Shown: positions 49,920-58,874, numbered from the stretch's first letter. The stretch: 64,000 nt of DNA from Hyphomonadaceae bacterium (GCA_016791425.1 JAEUMQ010000020.1:1-64000); one strand, 5' to 3'. Program-made: numbers and translations. Notes: a model not told the origin generated them from the sequence alone.

Positions 49920-50332
49920 ACGCTCTTCGGGGGGCCTTTGACGGGATCCTTGGAGCGCGCCGAGCGGATCTCCGTGAACTTGCCGTCCCGGATCGTGTAG
50001 ACGACGAAGCTCTCGATGAAGATGCTTTCGCCCTTAAGGATCGGCCCCGCGATGAAGTCCGGCCAGTCCGCGAGCGCATGGAACTCGGTGCTGACGATGC
50101 CCGCCAGGCCTGCCTCGTCCACCACGACCTTCTCCACCGTGAGCGTCTCTTTGATGCGCTCGAACACGTTGGTGTAGAAGTCGATGATCGCCTGCTTGCC
50201 GATGAGCTGTCTTTTGCCGCTCAGGTTGAGCGTGACGTTATCGTCATAGAAGGACGTAAAGCTTGCGAAATCGCCGCGGTTGAATGCGCCGATATAATCG
50301 TTGACCCACCGATCCCTTGTTATCTGGCCCAT
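49916..50332 (-). CDS. SnoaL/NTF2-like protein
   Basis: The 138-residue protein is one NTF2-like domain: YIGAFNRGDFASFTSFYDDNVTLNLSG, GKQAIIDFYTNVF, LADWPDFIAGPILKGESIFIESFVVYTI. It resembles those at 44178 and 44590 and the second half of 49095, so these arose by duplication. GGAGGAGG precedes the ATG. It follows LigW by 18 bases and overlaps the next gene. The exact reaction is unknown. Confidence 0.78.
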   Translation of the reverse strand: MGQITRDRWVNDYIGAFNRGDFASFTSFYDDNVTLNLSGKRQLIGKQAIIDFYTNVFERIKETLTVEKVVVDEAGLAGIVSTEFHALADWPDFIAGPILKGESIFIESFVVYTIRDGKFTEIRSARSKDPVKGPPKSV

Positions 50333-50350
50333 GGCCTCCTCCGCGCGCGA

Positions 50351-51400
50351 TCAGAGCTTGAACAGCTTCTCCGCGTTCGTCTGGAAGAATTTCTTCTTTG
50401 TGGCAGGCGCCATGTCCATCCGGTCGAGGATTTCGACTTCTTCCGGTGGACACTGATAGGGATAGTCCATCGCATAGAGCACGCGGTCTTCGCCGAGGAC
50501 GGCTTGCGTGAACTTGATCGCCGGCTCCCATGCCACGCCCGAATTGGTGATGTGGAAGTTGTGCTTCAGGTAATGCGAGACGTCGTGCTTGAGCTGCGGC
50601 TGGAACGGGTAGCGCTTGGACTTGAGCCCCGCGCCGTACATGTAATCGAGCCGGTACATCCAGAAGGGCAGGGCCTCGCCCATGTGCCCCAGGAGGAATT
50701 GCAGCTTGGGGAAGCGGTCGAACGCGCCCGAGCCGATGAGCCGCAGCGCATGGAATCCCGTTTCCACCCCGAACCCGAACACCGCGCCGTCGAGGCCCGC
50801 CTCCAGGAACGGCGCGATCATGGCCTTGGGCGGAGTCTGCGGGTGCAGGTAGATCGGAACGTCGAGCGCTTCGGCTGCTTCCAGGATCGGCCAGAACTTC
50901 TGGTCGGAGAGATATTCGCCGTGCGTGTGCGAGTTGATCACCGCTGCGCGCATCCCGAGCTTCTTCACCGCGCGCTCGAGCTCCTTCGCGGCATGCGCCG
51001 GGTCCTGGGGCGCCACGGCGGCCATGCCGGTGAAGCGGTCGGGATGCTTCCTGCACGCGTCCGCGAGCTGATCGTTCGCGAGCACGGAGAGCGCCGTCGC
51101 CTTGTCTTTCGTGAGAACCTGCACGCCCGGCGCCGTCACGCCGATCACCTGCCGATCGATGCCGCGCGCGTCCATGTCCGCGAGGCGCTCCGCGCCGAGG
51201 TCCTGCAGGCGCCGGAAGATGTTCGTCGCCCGCTCGCTCTTGTGGCGCATGTAGAAGCCCATGAGGCTCTCGAAGCCCGGATCGACATTTTGGCCGTCCA
51301 GCACTTCGACGTACGCCGCCATCATCTCGGGCGGCGCGAACGCCTCTTCGGTCGCGATGCGCAGATATCCCTGCGCGCCGCCGGTCTTGAGCTCGGCCAT
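50351..51400 (-). CDS. ligW: 5-Carboxyvanillate decarboxylase (LigW)
   Basis: I place the start at ATG 51400 (MAELKTGGAQGYLRIATEEAF), giving 349 residues. This N-terminus, the segment TNSGVAWEPAIKF, and the end KKKFFQTNAEKLFKL are what I remember of LigW from sphingomonads. The metal site fits: E19, H186 (YLHPQ), H239 (GHMGEAL) and D312 (MDYPYQ). LigW removes the 5-carboxyl of 5-carboxyvanillate without oxidation to give vanillate, using Mn(II). The substrate arises in the breakdown of biphenyl and phenylcoumaran lignin dimers, so this gene anchors the function of the array. It is 4 bases after an aldehyde dehydrogenase. Confidence 0.87.
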   Translation of the reverse strand: MAELKTGGAQGYLRIATEEAFAPPEMMAAYVEVLDGQNVDPGFESLMGFYMRHKSERATNIFRRLQDLGAERLADMDARGIDRQVIGVTAPGVQVLTKDKATALSVLANDQLADACRKHPDRFTGMAAVAPQDPAHAAKELERAVKKLGMRAAVINSHTHGEYLSDQKFWPILEAAEALDVPIYLHPQTPPKAMIAPFLEAGLDGAVFGFGVETGFHALRLIGSGAFDRFPKLQFLLGHMGEALPFWMYRLDYMYGAGLKSKRYPFQPQLKHDVSHYLKHNFHITNSGVAWEPAIKFTQAVLGEDRVLYAMDYPYQCPPEEVEILDRMDMAPATKKKFFQTNAEKLFKL

Positions 51401-51404
51401 GCTG

Positions 51405-52832
51405 CTACACCTGGTGAATTGACTTCGTGACGAGGCACGCATCGAGGCCCTCGGGGCCGTCCTCCGAGCCGTGGCCGCTTTCCTTCACGCCGCCGAATGG
51501 CGAGTCCGGCGCCGCCATGGCCGTCGTGTTCAGTCCGACCATGCCGACCTCCAGCGCATCGGAGATGAGGTTGGCGGTGCGGCCATTCTCCGTGAACGCG
51601 TAGCCTGCGAGCCCGAAAGGCAGGCGGTTCGCCTGCTCCACGACCTCGTCAAACGTCTTGAACGGCGCGGTCGCCACCACCGGCCCGAACGGCTCTTCGT
51701 TCATGATCCGCGCGGTGGAGGGCGCATCGGTGATCACGGTCGGCTGGAAGAAGTAGCCCTTGTTCCCGATCCGCTCGCCGCCGGTGCGCACCTTGGCGCC
51801 GTGCTTCACGGCGTCCGCGATGAAGCCCTCGATCGCGTCGGGCCGGCGCGGATTGGCCATCGGCCCCATGTTCACGCCCTCTTGCAGGCCGTCGCCCACT
51901 TTCGCGCGCGCGACACGCTCGGAATAGGCCTTCACGAACCGGTCGTGGACGCCTTCCTGCACGTAGAAGCGCGTCGGCGAAACGCACACCTGGCCCGCGT
52001 TGCGCAGCTTTGCGAGCGCCAGGGTCTCGACCGTCTTCTCCAGATTGCAATCGTCGAACACGATGACCGGCGCATGCCCGCCGAGCTCCATCGTGGTGCG
52101 CTTCATCGTATCGGCCGCAAGCTTCAGCAGATGCTTGCCGACCACGGTAGAGCCGGTGAACGAGAGCTTGCGGATGATCGGCGAGGCCAGCAGATGGCGC
52201 GAAACCTCATCGGGCACGCCGAACACGAGCTGGCACACGCCCGGCGGCAGCCCCGCGTCGAGCAGCGCTTGCACCACCGCCATTGCAGAGGCTGGCGCTT
52301 CCTCCGCCGGCTTGAGGATCACCGAACAGCCCGTCGCCAGCGGCGCGCCGAGCTTGCGGCCGGGATTGTGGATCGGAAAGTTCCACGGCGCGAACGCCGC
52401 CACCGGCCCCACCGGCTCGCGCACCACGAGCGAGCGCATGCCGGCTGGCCGCACGAGCACGCGGCCATAGAGCCGCTTGGCTTCCGCGGCGTAGAACTCG
52501 AAGAGCCCCGCGCAGCCCATCAGCTCCATCTTGGTTTCTGCGAGCGTCTTGCCTTCCTCGAGCGTCGCGTTGCGTGCGATTGTGTCGGCCCGCTCGCGCA
52601 ACAAGCGCGCGGCGCCCGCCAGCACCGCGCCGCGCTCTTCCGCGCTCGCCTTGCGCCATACCCGGAAGCCCTTGTCGGCGGCTGCGAGCGCCTGGTCGAG
52701 ATCGGCGGCATCGGCCAGCGGCAGCTCTCCGAGCGTATCTCCGGTCGCTGGATTGATGACCTTGTGGGTGCGGCGCTTGCCGGCCGAGAGCCATTCGCCG
52801 TCGATATGAAGCTTGAGAGTGGGGTAGGTCAT
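51405..52832 (-). CDS. Aldehyde dehydrogenase, succinate-semialdehyde-dehydrogenase-like
   Basis: The 475-residue protein has the active-site TMELGGHAPVIVFDD glutamate and the cysteine in NAGQVCVSPTRFYV, and ends KESGHGSEDGPEGLDACLVTK, as in GabD-type enzymes. GabD-like proteins in aromatic clusters often oxidise aromatic aldehydes; here the neighbour LigW suggests 5-carboxyvanillin or a similar aldehyde, which would yield 5-carboxyvanillate for LigW. It is 45 bases after the CocE-like gene. Confidence 0.9.
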   Translation of the reverse strand: MTYPTLKLHIDGEWLSAGKRRTHKVINPATGDTLGELPLADAADLDQALAAADKGFRVWRKASAEERGAVLAGAARLLRERADTIARNATLEEGKTLAETKMELMGCAGLFEFYAAEAKRLYGRVLVRPAGMRSLVVREPVGPVAAFAPWNFPIHNPGRKLGAPLATGCSVILKPAEEAPASAMAVVQALLDAGLPPGVCQLVFGVPDEVSRHLLASPIIRKLSFTGSTVVGKHLLKLAADTMKRTTMELGGHAPVIVFDDCNLEKTVETLALAKLRNAGQVCVSPTRFYVQEGVHDRFVKAYSERVARAKVGDGLQEGVNMGPMANPRRPDAIEGFIADAVKHGAKVRTGGERIGNKGYFFQPTVITDAPSTARIMNEEPFGPVVATAPFKTFDEVVEQANRLPFGLAGYAFTENGRTANLISDALEVGMVGLNTTAMAAPDSPFGGVKESGHGSEDGPEGLDACLVTKSIHQV

Positions 52833-52877
52833 GTCGTCCTTCGTGCCCGATCCGGCGGCCGTCGCGGATCGGGAAGT

Positions 52878-54539
52878 TTACTTGGGCGCTCCAGGTATCA
52901 CCGGAATGAGCAAATGGGAATCGTATTGCCCGCCCGTATGGATGATGTGCCGTCCGCGGTTGCGCGTCTCTTCGTGGCGCATCATGGCCGGCCCAGGCTG
53001 CGGGACTTCCTTATATATGTCCTCGCCCTGGATATGCACGCGGAGCGTCTCTCCGGCGCGGAAGAGGGTGCTCGACGGCCAGATCTCGATCTCGACCGGG
53101 ATGGTCTCGCCGGGCGTGAGCTTGTCCTCCCGCGTGTGCAGATGCACGGGCTGCCACGGCGTCGATTTCGCCTCGTCGAGCGCGCGGTGGCTCACGCGCA
53201 GCCAGCCAAGCGCAACCGGCCCGTCCTCCGAGACCGCGTAGAACGCGAAGGGGACGCGGCGCCCGCCCGCATCGAGCTTTTCGAGCGAGACGAAGAGGTC
53301 CATGTCCTCCGCTTCGCCTTCCACCCAGAGCTTGAGCTTGGCATGGCCGGTAAGCTCGGTGTCCTCGCCGAAGCGGATGTCGAAATGGGCGTATCCGCCG
53401 GCCTCTGAATTGTAAGAGGCCTGCGCTTCTTCAGCCACGCGCGACCGGGAGAGGGCGCCGCTCGCCGCATCGAGATGCAGCAGCGTGTATTCCGTTCTCG
53501 CGAGCGGCCATTCCCGCTCGTTGCGCCATTGCCCCACGCCGTAGCGCTCACGCACTTCGATACGCACCTTCGGCCAATCCAGTGTTTCTTCGCCGCGCAG
53601 CGTGGCGTCGAAGAACTCGCGCAGCAGCGCGACGTTCTTCGGGTCGTAATAATGCGCCCACTTCTTTTGTCCGTGGACGATAAGGAACTTGTCTCGGCTC
53701 TTGGCGGCCTTGTAGGCCTCCAGCGTCCCGCGCGTGTGAAATCCCTGGTCCGACCAGCTCGCCACGAAGAGCGCAGGACACACGATCTCATCGAGCGCCA
53801 CGTCCTTGCTTCGCCAGTATTCATCGATCAGCGGATGCGCCAGCATGTTCGCGAGCGTGTCTTCCGTCCGCGTCATCGACCAGCGGATCCCCATGGTCGC
53901 TTTGGGCGCAAAGCCCGTGTCGCGCATGCCGCCATGATAGCCGAATTCGCGGTACCAGTCTGAGAAGGCCTCCCACGGATTGATCGCCGCCAGATGCGGA
54001 GGCTGCAGCGGCGCGACCTGATATTGCGCCGCCGCGAGATAGGAAACGCCGCTCATCCCGACGCGGCCGTTGCACCATTCCTGCGCCGCGCACCACTCGA
54101 TGAGATCGTAGGTGTCTTCCGCTTCCTGCGGGCCGCCATGGTTCATCTCGCCTTGCGAGTACCAGGTCCCGCGCGGATCGGGATAGACGACCGCGTAGCC
54201 ATGCGCGCACCAATAGGCCGGATCCGGCGCCTCGAACGCCGTGTGGCGCGAGAGCCAGCCGGGCTCGAGGCCGGCGGGCGGCCAAAGATGGTCCTTCTTG
54301 TTGTGCTTGCCGTAGGGCCCCCAGCCGACGATGGCGGGGACCTTCCCTTGCGGACGTTCCGGCAGGAACACATCGACGAGAATGCGCACGCCGTCGCGCA
54401 TCGCAACCTCGATGTCGCGCTCGAAGCGCATGCCGTCGATCATCTCCACCAGATGCCCGACGCCCGGATGCGGCTCCTTGAAAACCGCCTGCTTGGGATC
54501 GACGCCGTCCCGCATGATCGGTGCGAAGCGCTTGCTCAT
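52878..54539 (-). CDS. CocE/NonD-family hydrolase (X-Pro dipeptidyl-peptidase-like)
   Basis: The 553-residue protein begins with an alpha/beta hydrolase part: MRDGVRILVDVFLPE, CAHGYAVVYPDPRGTWYSQG, GMSGVSYLAAAQY with the serine nucleophile, and VASWSDQGFHTRGTLEAYK. It ends with the beta jelly-roll domain of CocE (GETIPVEIEIWPSSTLFRAGE, HIIHTGGQYDSHLLIPVIP). The family includes cocaine esterase and acylases; here an ester- or amide-linked aromatic could be the substrate. No signal peptide. GGGAGGCAGCC precedes the ATG. Confidence 0.85.
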   Translation of the reverse strand: MSKRFAPIMRDGVDPKQAVFKEPHPGVGHLVEMIDGMRFERDIEVAMRDGVRILVDVFLPERPQGKVPAIVGWGPYGKHNKKDHLWPPAGLEPGWLSRHTAFEAPDPAYWCAHGYAVVYPDPRGTWYSQGEMNHGGPQEAEDTYDLIEWCAAQEWCNGRVGMSGVSYLAAAQYQVAPLQPPHLAAINPWEAFSDWYREFGYHGGMRDTGFAPKATMGIRWSMTRTEDTLANMLAHPLIDEYWRSKDVALDEIVCPALFVASWSDQGFHTRGTLEAYKAAKSRDKFLIVHGQKKWAHYYDPKNVALLREFFDATLRGEETLDWPKVRIEVRERYGVGQWRNEREWPLARTEYTLLHLDAASGALSRSRVAEEAQASYNSEAGGYAHFDIRFGEDTELTGHAKLKLWVEGEAEDMDLFVSLEKLDAGGRRVPFAFYAVSEDGPVALGWLRVSHRALDEAKSTPWQPVHLHTREDKLTPGETIPVEIEIWPSSTLFRAGETLRVHIQGEDIYKEVPQPGPAMMRHEETRNRGRHIIHTGGQYDSHLLIPVIPGAPK

Positions 54540-54569
54540 GGCTGCCTCCCAAGACCGCGCGACTTGGCG

Positions 54570-55109
54570 TCAGAGCACTTGGAAATAGTGGATGCGGTTC
54601 GCCCCGGGGAGCTTTTCTGCGACCCCGACGAACATGTGCTTGGTCAGCCATTCGTGCGGACCTGCCGGCGCGTCGAACTTCGGCGAGACGCGCATGTAAT
54701 ATTCCGACGGATCGGCGGGCTCGTTGCGCGCCATGCGCGCGGCGATCGCAGGCGTCTTGGCCCAGCGGAAGCCGCGGCTTTGCAGATAGATGATCGCGCC
54801 GTCGTCAGCTTCGATGAGATAACGCGCGTCGAAGTCGATCACGCCGTTGGGGCGCGTGAGGGGAAAATCCCCGCCGGACATCGGCACGATGCGTCCGTTG
54901 AGCTTCGGCCCCTCGACCTTGCCGCTCGCGGCATAGACCGCCGCGCGCGTGTCGCCCAAGGCGGTCGGCGCCACCTGTCGGAAGCCCGCCAGCTCGATCG
55001 AGATCGTGAACGCGTGCTCCAGCACGGGCTGGAAGGGATGCGGCCCGGGCGCCTTTACTTGAGACGCCGGCCCCCGGGCCGTCTGCTTAGCGGGCCTCTT
55101 AGAAGGCAA
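54570..55109 (-). CDS. DUF3237 protein
   Basis: The frame starts at TTG 55109 overlapping the end of the receptor gene (179 residues); a GTG at 55025 would give a shorter protein beginning close to the usual family start (LEHAFTISIELAG). Family segments are visible: GPKLNGRIVPMSGGDFPLTR, DFDARYLIEADDGAIIYLQSRG, FDAPAGPHEWLTKHMFVGVAEK. DUF3237 proteins are small beta-barrel proteins found in aromatic and terpene degradation clusters with no known reaction. Start uncertain. Confidence 0.75.
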   Translation of the reverse strand: MPSKRPAKQTARGPASQVKAPGPHPFQPVLEHAFTISIELAGFRQVAPTALGDTRAAVYAASGKVEGPKLNGRIVPMSGGDFPLTRPNGVIDFDARYLIEADDGAIIYLQSRGFRWAKTPAIAARMARNEPADPSEYYMRVSPKFDAPAGPHEWLTKHMFVGVAEKLPGANRIHYFQVL

Positions 55110-58068
55110 AGCGGATCCCTGCGCGATAATACCGCCCGATGACGTCGTAGAGCACGTTGTTGGTCGGGCCGAAGCTGGACGGAATGTTGTTCGGCGGATC
55201 CTCGTCGAACAGGTTGTTCACCACCGCGAAGAGCTCGAGGCTCTTATCGCCTTCCCGCCAATGCGTGTACTGCATGTTGAAGTTCACGTAGGTCACCGCT
55301 TCGACGAGGTTGTCGTTGATGCTGTTCGCCAGGAGCGGGCTATAGCCCGCCTGGTGCGGCCCGATATTGGTCACCTGGAAGAGGCCTTCCGAGATATAGC
55401 GCACCTGCAGCTGCGCCGAGATCGGATTGCCCTGGTACGTGACGAAGCCGTTGATCGTGTAGTCCGGGACGCCTGAGGGCTGCGACACGCCCGATCCGTT
55501 CTGCCCGGCGCGGTTGGTGGCGACCCCCGCGGTGTCAATAGTGATCAGGTCCTCGACGTTCGTCGCAAGGACGCGCAGGTTAAGGTTGTCGCCGTTGTCG
55601 AGCGGCATGTCGTACGCGACCTCGAAGTCCCAGCCCTTCGTGATCAGCCGGTTCAGGTTGAGGTTCGGGTTCACGATCTGCGTGATGATGCCCGAGGCGT
55701 TGCGGGTTACGAACCCGCAGAGCGCCGTGTTGCCCTGGAAGCAGCGCGTGACGATCGTCTGCGCGCCGAGCGTCGCGATCGCGCCCTCAAGCTCGATGTC
55801 GAAATAGTCCGCCGAGGCGCGCAACGTGCCGGGCCCCACGCCGAAATTGACGACCGCGCCGTAGGTGGTCGTGTCGGCTTCTTCCGCCGTCAGGTTGGCG
55901 TTGCCGCTGAGCAGCGTCGGGAAGAGGCCGCGCGCGCCGCCATTCTGCGGATCGTCCACCGTCTGGAACGAGCTTTGTGGCGCGCCATAGAGCTCGAACA
56001 GGTTGGGCGCGCGGATGTCGCGCGACCTGGTGCCGCGGAAGCGCAGGAACTCGAACGGCGCCCAGTCGCCGCCGATCTTCCAGGATTCCACTTGGCCGGT
56101 GATGGAATATTCCGTGACGCGGTAGGCGCCGTTGAGTTCGGCGCTGTAGGCGAACGGCAGTTCGCGCGCGAGCGGCAGCGCCAGCTCGACATAACCTTCC
56201 TTGACGTCGAGCGATTGCTCGCCCCCGACGATCCCGCCGCCGGGGCTGGTGTGGAAATCGTTCGCCTGCGAGATCGGATCGGTGACGCTCTCGACGCTGT
56301 CTTCGCGGTATTCGACGCCAGCCGCAAACGCGAGCGGCCCGGCCCAGAGCTCGAAGAGATCGCCGCTGACATTGAGCGCCGCGACGTGCTGCTTGAGCGT
56401 CGTGTCTTGCAGCGCGGTCTCGGTGACATAGTCCCAGGCCGCGGTCGAACCGGCGCCATTGCCGAACGGATTGAGCGGCACGCAACCGCCAGCGATCGCT
56501 GCGGCCCGCTGCGCCGCCGAATAGGGCGCTCCGGTCGCCGGGTTGGAGCCCGCCGTCCCAGCCGCCAGCGTCGCGCGGCAGACGATCTGGCCGGTCGCCG
56601 GATTGACGACCGAGTCGATCGCGAACGCCATGCGCGAGTTCACGGTCGTGTTCTCGCCGCGCTGCGAATAATCCGTCTGGCCGAACTGGTAATAGCCATC
56701 GACCTTGATCGTGTCGCTCGCCTCCCATTCGAAGCCGGTTGCGAACCGGTAGGTGTCGCGCTCAACATGCCCGCGCTGCGGCCCGATATCGTTCCAGATG
56801 CGCCCAAACGGCAGCGCCGTGTTCGCGGCCATGGCGTTGCGCACCGAGGCCGGCAGGAACGCGTTGTCGCGCTGGATCTGATAGGAGCCCGCCGGCGAGA
56901 TGTCGCGGCGGCTGGCGCCGAGCTGGTCGCCTTCTACGTGTCCGTACCCGCCTTCGGCGAACACGTTGAGGTTCGCCGTGAGGTCGTAATCGGCGCGCGA
57001 GAAGACGTTGAGCCGTTCGCTTGGGGTCGCGATCGAGAAGAACTGGTAGAACGGCAAGACGTCGTCGCCGCCGCCGGACTGGAAGAGGCCCGCGCCGCCA
57101 TAGATCCCGTAATTATGCGCAAATGTCGTGCCGTTGGGGTTGAATTCCGTGCCGCGCAGCGGACCTGCGATGACGAGGCCGTTGATCGACGCGGTGGAGG
57201 TGCGGGCGTTCTGCAGGATGAGCGTCGCGGGCGCGCCGTCGAGCACGCGCCGCGTCGTGCTGCCGGCCACGAACGGGTTCGACACGGTGTTGTAGTTCAC
57301 CGCGCACCAGTCGCGAGTGTAGCAATCGCCCGTCCCGTTATCATCGACGAAGTCGCCGCCGATCACGAAGCGGCCGCGCGCGCCGTCGAAACGCGTGCCG
57401 TAGGCGAGCGAGATGAGCGCCTGTTCCGCATCGCCCTGTTCGGCGCCGCCGAGCGAGACGCTGCCGCGTATTCCTTGCAGGTCGCTGTTGATGATGAGGT
57501 TGGTGACCCCGGCGACCGCGTCCGAGCCGTAGGCCGCCGAGGCGCCGCCCGTCACCACATCGACGCGCGAAAGCAGCGTCGCGGGAACGAGGTTGAGATC
57601 GACGGTGTTGGCCGGCGTGAACGAGCCGCCCGCGACGGTCGAGGCGACGACGCGGCGCCCGTCGATGAGCACCAGCGTCCGGTTGCCGCCAAGGCCTCTG
57701 AGGTCGGCGGTCGAGGCGCCGAGATTGCTCATGAAGATGGCCGAGGTGGCGGGCGTGCTCTGCGGCCGGAAGGCCGGGATCTCGTTGAGGATCTGCGCGA
57801 TGTTGGTCGCCCCCTGCCGGGCGATCTGCGCTTCCCCGACGACGGTGACGGGGGTGGGGGTCGTGAAGCCGGAGCGCGCGATGCGCGAGCCGGTGACTAC
57901 GATCTCGCTTTGCTCGGAGGCGGCGGCTGGCGCGCCCTCCGCCGGGTCGGTTGCGGCGTCCTGAGCGACGGCCGGCGCCGCGAGGCACATGCCGGCGACC
58001 AGAGCGAATGCGCTGACGCTGCTGCGCCCGCGCACCTTGGCGAACGCACGATCCCGGGTAGAATTCAT
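55099..58068 (-). CDS. TonB-dependent outer-membrane receptor
   Basis: The 989-residue protein has a signal peptide at about 1-36 (ending AAPAVAQ), a TonB box EIVVTGSRI at 55-63, and plug segments ILNEIPAFRP, DLRGLGGNRTLVLIDGRRV and VVTGGASAAYGSDAVAGVTN. A large barrel ends in AGIRFAF. It is the first gene of the long minus-strand array, so its ligand is probably the upstream substrate of the LigW/oxygenase pathway, much as DdvT imports a biphenyl compound in Sphingobium. The ATG is preceded by AGGAGGGGAAG. Its promoter gap holds a MarR-type site. Confidence 0.92.
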   Translation of the reverse strand: MNSTRDRAFAKVRGRSSVSAFALVAGMCLAAPAVAQDAATDPAEGAPAAASEQSEIVVTGSRIARSGFTTPTPVTVVGEAQIARQGATNIAQILNEIPAFRPQSTPATSAIFMSNLGASTADLRGLGGNRTLVLIDGRRVVASTVAGGSFTPANTVDLNLVPATLLSRVDVVTGGASAAYGSDAVAGVTNLIINSDLQGIRGSVSLGGAEQGDAEQALISLAYGTRFDGARGRFVIGGDFVDDNGTGDCYTRDWCAVNYNTVSNPFVAGSTTRRVLDGAPATLILQNARTSTASINGLVIAGPLRGTEFNPNGTTFAHNYGIYGGAGLFQSGGGDDVLPFYQFFSIATPSERLNVFSRADYDLTANLNVFAEGGYGHVEGDQLGASRRDISPAGSYQIQRDNAFLPASVRNAMAANTALPFGRIWNDIGPQRGHVERDTYRFATGFEWEASDTIKVDGYYQFGQTDYSQRGENTTVNSRMAFAIDSVVNPATGQIVCRATLAAGTAGSNPATGAPYSAAQRAAAIAGGCVPLNPFGNGAGSTAAWDYVTETALQDTTLKQHVAALNVSGDLFELWAGPLAFAAGVEYREDSVESVTDPISQANDFHTSPGGGIVGGEQSLDVKEGYVELALPLARELPFAYSAELNGAYRVTEYSITGQVESWKIGGDWAPFEFLRFRGTRSRDIRAPNLFELYGAPQSSFQTVDDPQNGGARGLFPTLLSGNANLTAEEADTTTYGAVVNFGVGPGTLRASADYFDIELEGAIATLGAQTIVTRCFQGNTALCGFVTRNASGIITQIVNPNLNLNRLITKGWDFEVAYDMPLDNGDNLNLRVLATNVEDLITIDTAGVATNRAGQNGSGVSQPSGVPDYTINGFVTYQGNPISAQLQVRYISEGLFQVTNIGPHQAGYSPLLANSINDNLVEAVTYVNFNMQYTHWREGDKSLELFAVVNNLFDEDPPNNIPSSFGPTNNVLYDVIGRYYRAGIRFAF

Positions 58069-58114
58069 CTGCTGCTTCCCCTCCTGGCCCCCGCGCTCTT
58101 GAAGGCGCGTTTTA

Positions 58115-58126
58115 TTGATAACTCAA
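58115..58126. promoter_or_regulatory. MarR-type operator between receptor and regulator genes
   Basis: ATTGATAACTCAA contains TTGA-N4-TCAA and lies between the divergent receptor start (58068) and the MarR gene (58197). Two more copies of ATTGATNNCTCAA occur, at 49080 and 58842. Confidence 0.7.
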
Positions 58127-58196
58127 CAAATCTGATATCCCAAGACCTGCTGGCCGACAAGCCTGCCGTCATCGGCGGCTGTTCCTTCGCCGGCGT

Positions 58197-58826
58197 GTGT
58201 GCTTTCTTGGGAACTGCCCTGGAGAGGGCGCCGGGCGAGGACGAGTTCGCCGCGGGGAGGCCGACATCAGAACCAAACTCAAAGCGCCCCTGAAGGCCGA
58301 CGAGCGCCCGGACGCGTCCCAGGCGCAGGCCCAAGCGCAGCCTCAGGCGCAGCCCCAGGGCGATATCAGCGGTTGGAATTGCCCGGGCCTCGACTATTCG
58401 TCCTTTCGCCTTTCGCTGGTGGCCAAGGCCATTGATCGGCTGACGCTGAAGATGCTCAGCGAGAATTGCGATCTTACTATTGCGGAATGGCGCGTCTTGA
58501 GCAGGCTGGCGCCGATTAAAGGCGCCACTGTGCGCGAGATATCCCAGATGGCCTGGGTCGATCGGGCCGAAGTCAGCCGCGCCGCCTCCGCCCTCGAAGC
58601 GCGGGGTCTGACCTCGCGGCGGCCGAACCCGACCGACGGCCGCTCGCCCGTGCTCTTCATCACCGCCGACGGCGTGAAGCTCTATCGCAAGCTCCTCCCC
58701 ATCCGCGCGGAATTTCACCGCTCCTTGACCGCCGATCTGACGGACGCCGAGCGCGGCCTGCTGGACGATCTCCTTTATCGCATCGCGTTGAAGGTCGCGG
58801 GGCTGGCCGGCGATCTGCCCGGTTGA
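58197..58826 (+). CDS. MarR-family transcriptional regulator
   Basis: The frame gives up to 209 residues from GTG 58197. After a Gln/Ala/Pro-rich N-terminal tail (QAQAQAQPQAQPQ) comes a MarR core: LTIAEWRVLSRLAPI, TVREISQMAWVDRAEVSRAASALEARGLTSRR (recognition helix and wing), then TADLTDAERGLLDDLLYRIA. MarR proteins bind phenolic ligands and release DNA. The start is uncertain: the strongest ribosome site, GGGGAGG at 58254-58260, stands five bases before an in-frame ATC (58266), not before the GTG. It is divergent from the receptor and 48 bases upstream of the NTF2-like gene. Confidence 0.83.
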   Translation: MCFLGNCPGEGAGRGRVRRGEADIRTKLKAPLKADERPDASQAQAQAQPQAQPQGDISGWNCPGLDYSSFRLSLVAKAIDRLTLKMLSENCDLTIAEWRVLSRLAPIKGATVREISQMAWVDRAEVSRAASALEARGLTSRRPNPTDGRSPVLFITADGVKLYRKLLPIRAEFHRSLTADLTDAERGLLDDLLYRIALKVAGLAGDLPG

Positions 58827-58842
58827 CATCACGTCGCGCTTA

Positions 58843-58854
58843 TTGATTGCTCAA
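58843..58854. promoter_or_regulatory. MarR-type operator before NTF2/ADH/MFS unit
   Basis: TTGATTGCTCAA within ATTGATTGCTCAATG is the third full copy of the motif. It ends 20 bases before the chosen ATG at 58875, so a bound repressor would block the promoter of the downstream unit. Confidence 0.68.
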
Positions 58855-58874
58855 TGAAAAGAGGAGGCGCCGGC

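Noticed and set aside
55975..58293. 772-codon plus-strand frame over the receptor gene at 55099
   Set aside because: Arg/Ala-rich composition without motifs; the minus strand encodes a full receptor with a signal peptide.
58325..58365. Tandem repeat in the MarR N-terminus as a possible mobile or phase-variable tract
   Set aside because: The CAGGCG/CAGCCC units are imperfect and code in frame for a Gln/Ala/Pro linker; no evidence of variation.
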